From Endobugula sp047636495 (GTDB lineage: Bacteria; Pseudomonadota; Gammaproteobacteria; Pseudomonadales; Cellvibrionaceae), in contig JBLILH010000003.1 in assembly GCA_047636495.1 (NCBI GenBank), positions 155,269 to 219,268 of the forward strand: a stretch of DNA of 64,000 bases, written 5' to 3'. A program made the position numbers and the translations under genes. The notes beneath the pieces were generated by a model. That model saw nothing but the letters and a program-made list of their open reading frames with translations. It did no database searches and was not told the origin of the DNA. Position 1 is the stretch's first letter; each line of letters opens with the position of its first letter. Below are positions 63,505 to 64,000 of the stretch, piece by piece.

Positions 63505-64000
63505 CCCAATGGGTGCAACAACTCAAGGTTGGCGATTATTTTACCCTATAAACTCGACACCACGAACGACTTATTAACCTCCCGTGCAGGATTATGGGTT
63601 ATTGCGCACTTAATGGAATCATTGAAGTTTGATGAACGTATTGACCAACACTTTCCTCAACCCAACAGTAATCGAGGTTTTCAGTCGTCTGAATTCATTA
63701 AGCACCGGTGCTAATGCAGCACGAAGGCAGTTTTCATTTAGACGATATTCACCATCTCTACAATGATGAAGCACCGCGTACCGTTCTGGCTCTGGATAAC
63801 ATTCCTAAAGCTACCACGCTGGGTGATTAGTTAAGGCGAATAGGCGCTGAGCGAGACATCGCAGATGCTTGGGTCAAGGTGAACAGAGCTGTTTTACAAT
63901 TCGCGCTTCACCATTGTAAAAAGATTACCCTAGATATTGATGCGACAGAAATCATTGCAGACAAAGCGGATGCGCAATGGACATACAATACAAACAAAGG
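63505..64000 (+). pseudogene. IS1380-family transposase relic, truncated by window edge
   Basis: The frame reads KLDTTNDLLTSRAGLWVIAH, LMESLKFDERIDQHFP, NSNRGFQSSEFIK, the N-terminus of IS1380 DDE transposases (LTSRAGLxxxxxxL, LIDxxLPxPxSNRGY). Near 63705 a frameshift moves it to LMQHEGSFHLDDIHHLYNDE and ALDNIPKATTLGD, then a TAG where the family has Trp, then LRRIGAERDI and ITLDIDATEIIADKADAQWT with the catalytic Asp region. It runs off the window end. Confidence 0.78.

Noticed and set aside
1..64000. CRISPR array, tRNA or rRNA gene
   Set aside because: No spaced direct repeats of CRISPR type, no recognisable cloverleaf with a T-arm consensus and no rRNA-like stretch were seen in reading the window.

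Overview
The window is a contiguous piece of a chromosome from a free-living, aerobic, Gram-negative gammaproteobacterium of moderate GC content. Evidence for this is a complete type II secretion operon, an aa3-type cytochrome c oxidase cluster with subunit II carrying a fused cytochrome c, an outer-membrane porin, PhoBR/Pst, ZnuABC/Zur and DsbB. The gene blocks (phoBR, pst-phoU, polA, znu-zur, cox cluster, prlC/yheV) resemble those near the Pseudomonas origin. Base composition and protein style suggest a marine Pseudomonas relative (Cellvibrionales/Spongiibacterales-like), but the species cannot be fixed from sequence alone.

Layout. 1-2.1 kb: 3' end of rho, a bidirectional terminator and a HI0933/YhiN-type flavoprotein. 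2.2-3.0 kb: a decayed DUF808 (YedI-like) gene split by a 182-bp MITE-like insertion with a CTAG target duplication. 3.0-14.1 kb: type II secretion genes gspC to gspM, all on the minus strand. 14.5-20.6 kb: gshA, dsbB, an Rsd/AlgQ anti-sigma factor, a WD40-like lipoprotein, a stand-alone FliL-domain protein and an IS200 relic. 20.6-27.0 kb: FKBP isomerase, ubiA with a coupled leader ORF, phoB-phoR, a COG3146 acyltransferase-like protein and a DUF938 methyltransferase. 27.2-36.8 kb: pstS, yaaA, a DUF4265-like protein, a BepA-type M48 protease pseudogene, the pstC-pstA-pstB-phoU operon and two short lipoproteins sharing a Tyr/Trp pattern. 36.9-41.2 kb: porin, a candidate small RNA and polA. 41.9-45.3 kb: znuA divergent from zur-znuC-znuB around a Zur box. 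45.4-54.2 kb: the cytochrome oxidase cluster. 54.9-60.1 kb: conserved hypothetical, yheV, prlC, gamma carbonic anhydrase, a glyoxalase-type protein and a small hypothetical. 60.4-64.0 kb: an accessory region with a DEDDy exonuclease, relics of IS66, IS30, IS3 and IS1380, and one intact exported orphan gene.

How it works together. The centre of the window is a phosphate-starvation regulon. I see PhoB-box-like 18-mers before phoB, pstS and pstC, each followed exactly 10 nt later by a -10-like hexamer. The same arrangement (15/18 match, 10-nt spacer) stands before the exported orphan at 61.9-62.9 kb among the IS debris, which suggests an undescribed Pho-regulon member. A second module is zinc homeostasis under Zur. 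A third is assembly of the copper/heme oxidase, where the usual SCO position holds a cysteine-free protein and a different cluster member carries the CxxxC motif.

No rRNA, tRNA or CRISPR array was recognised.
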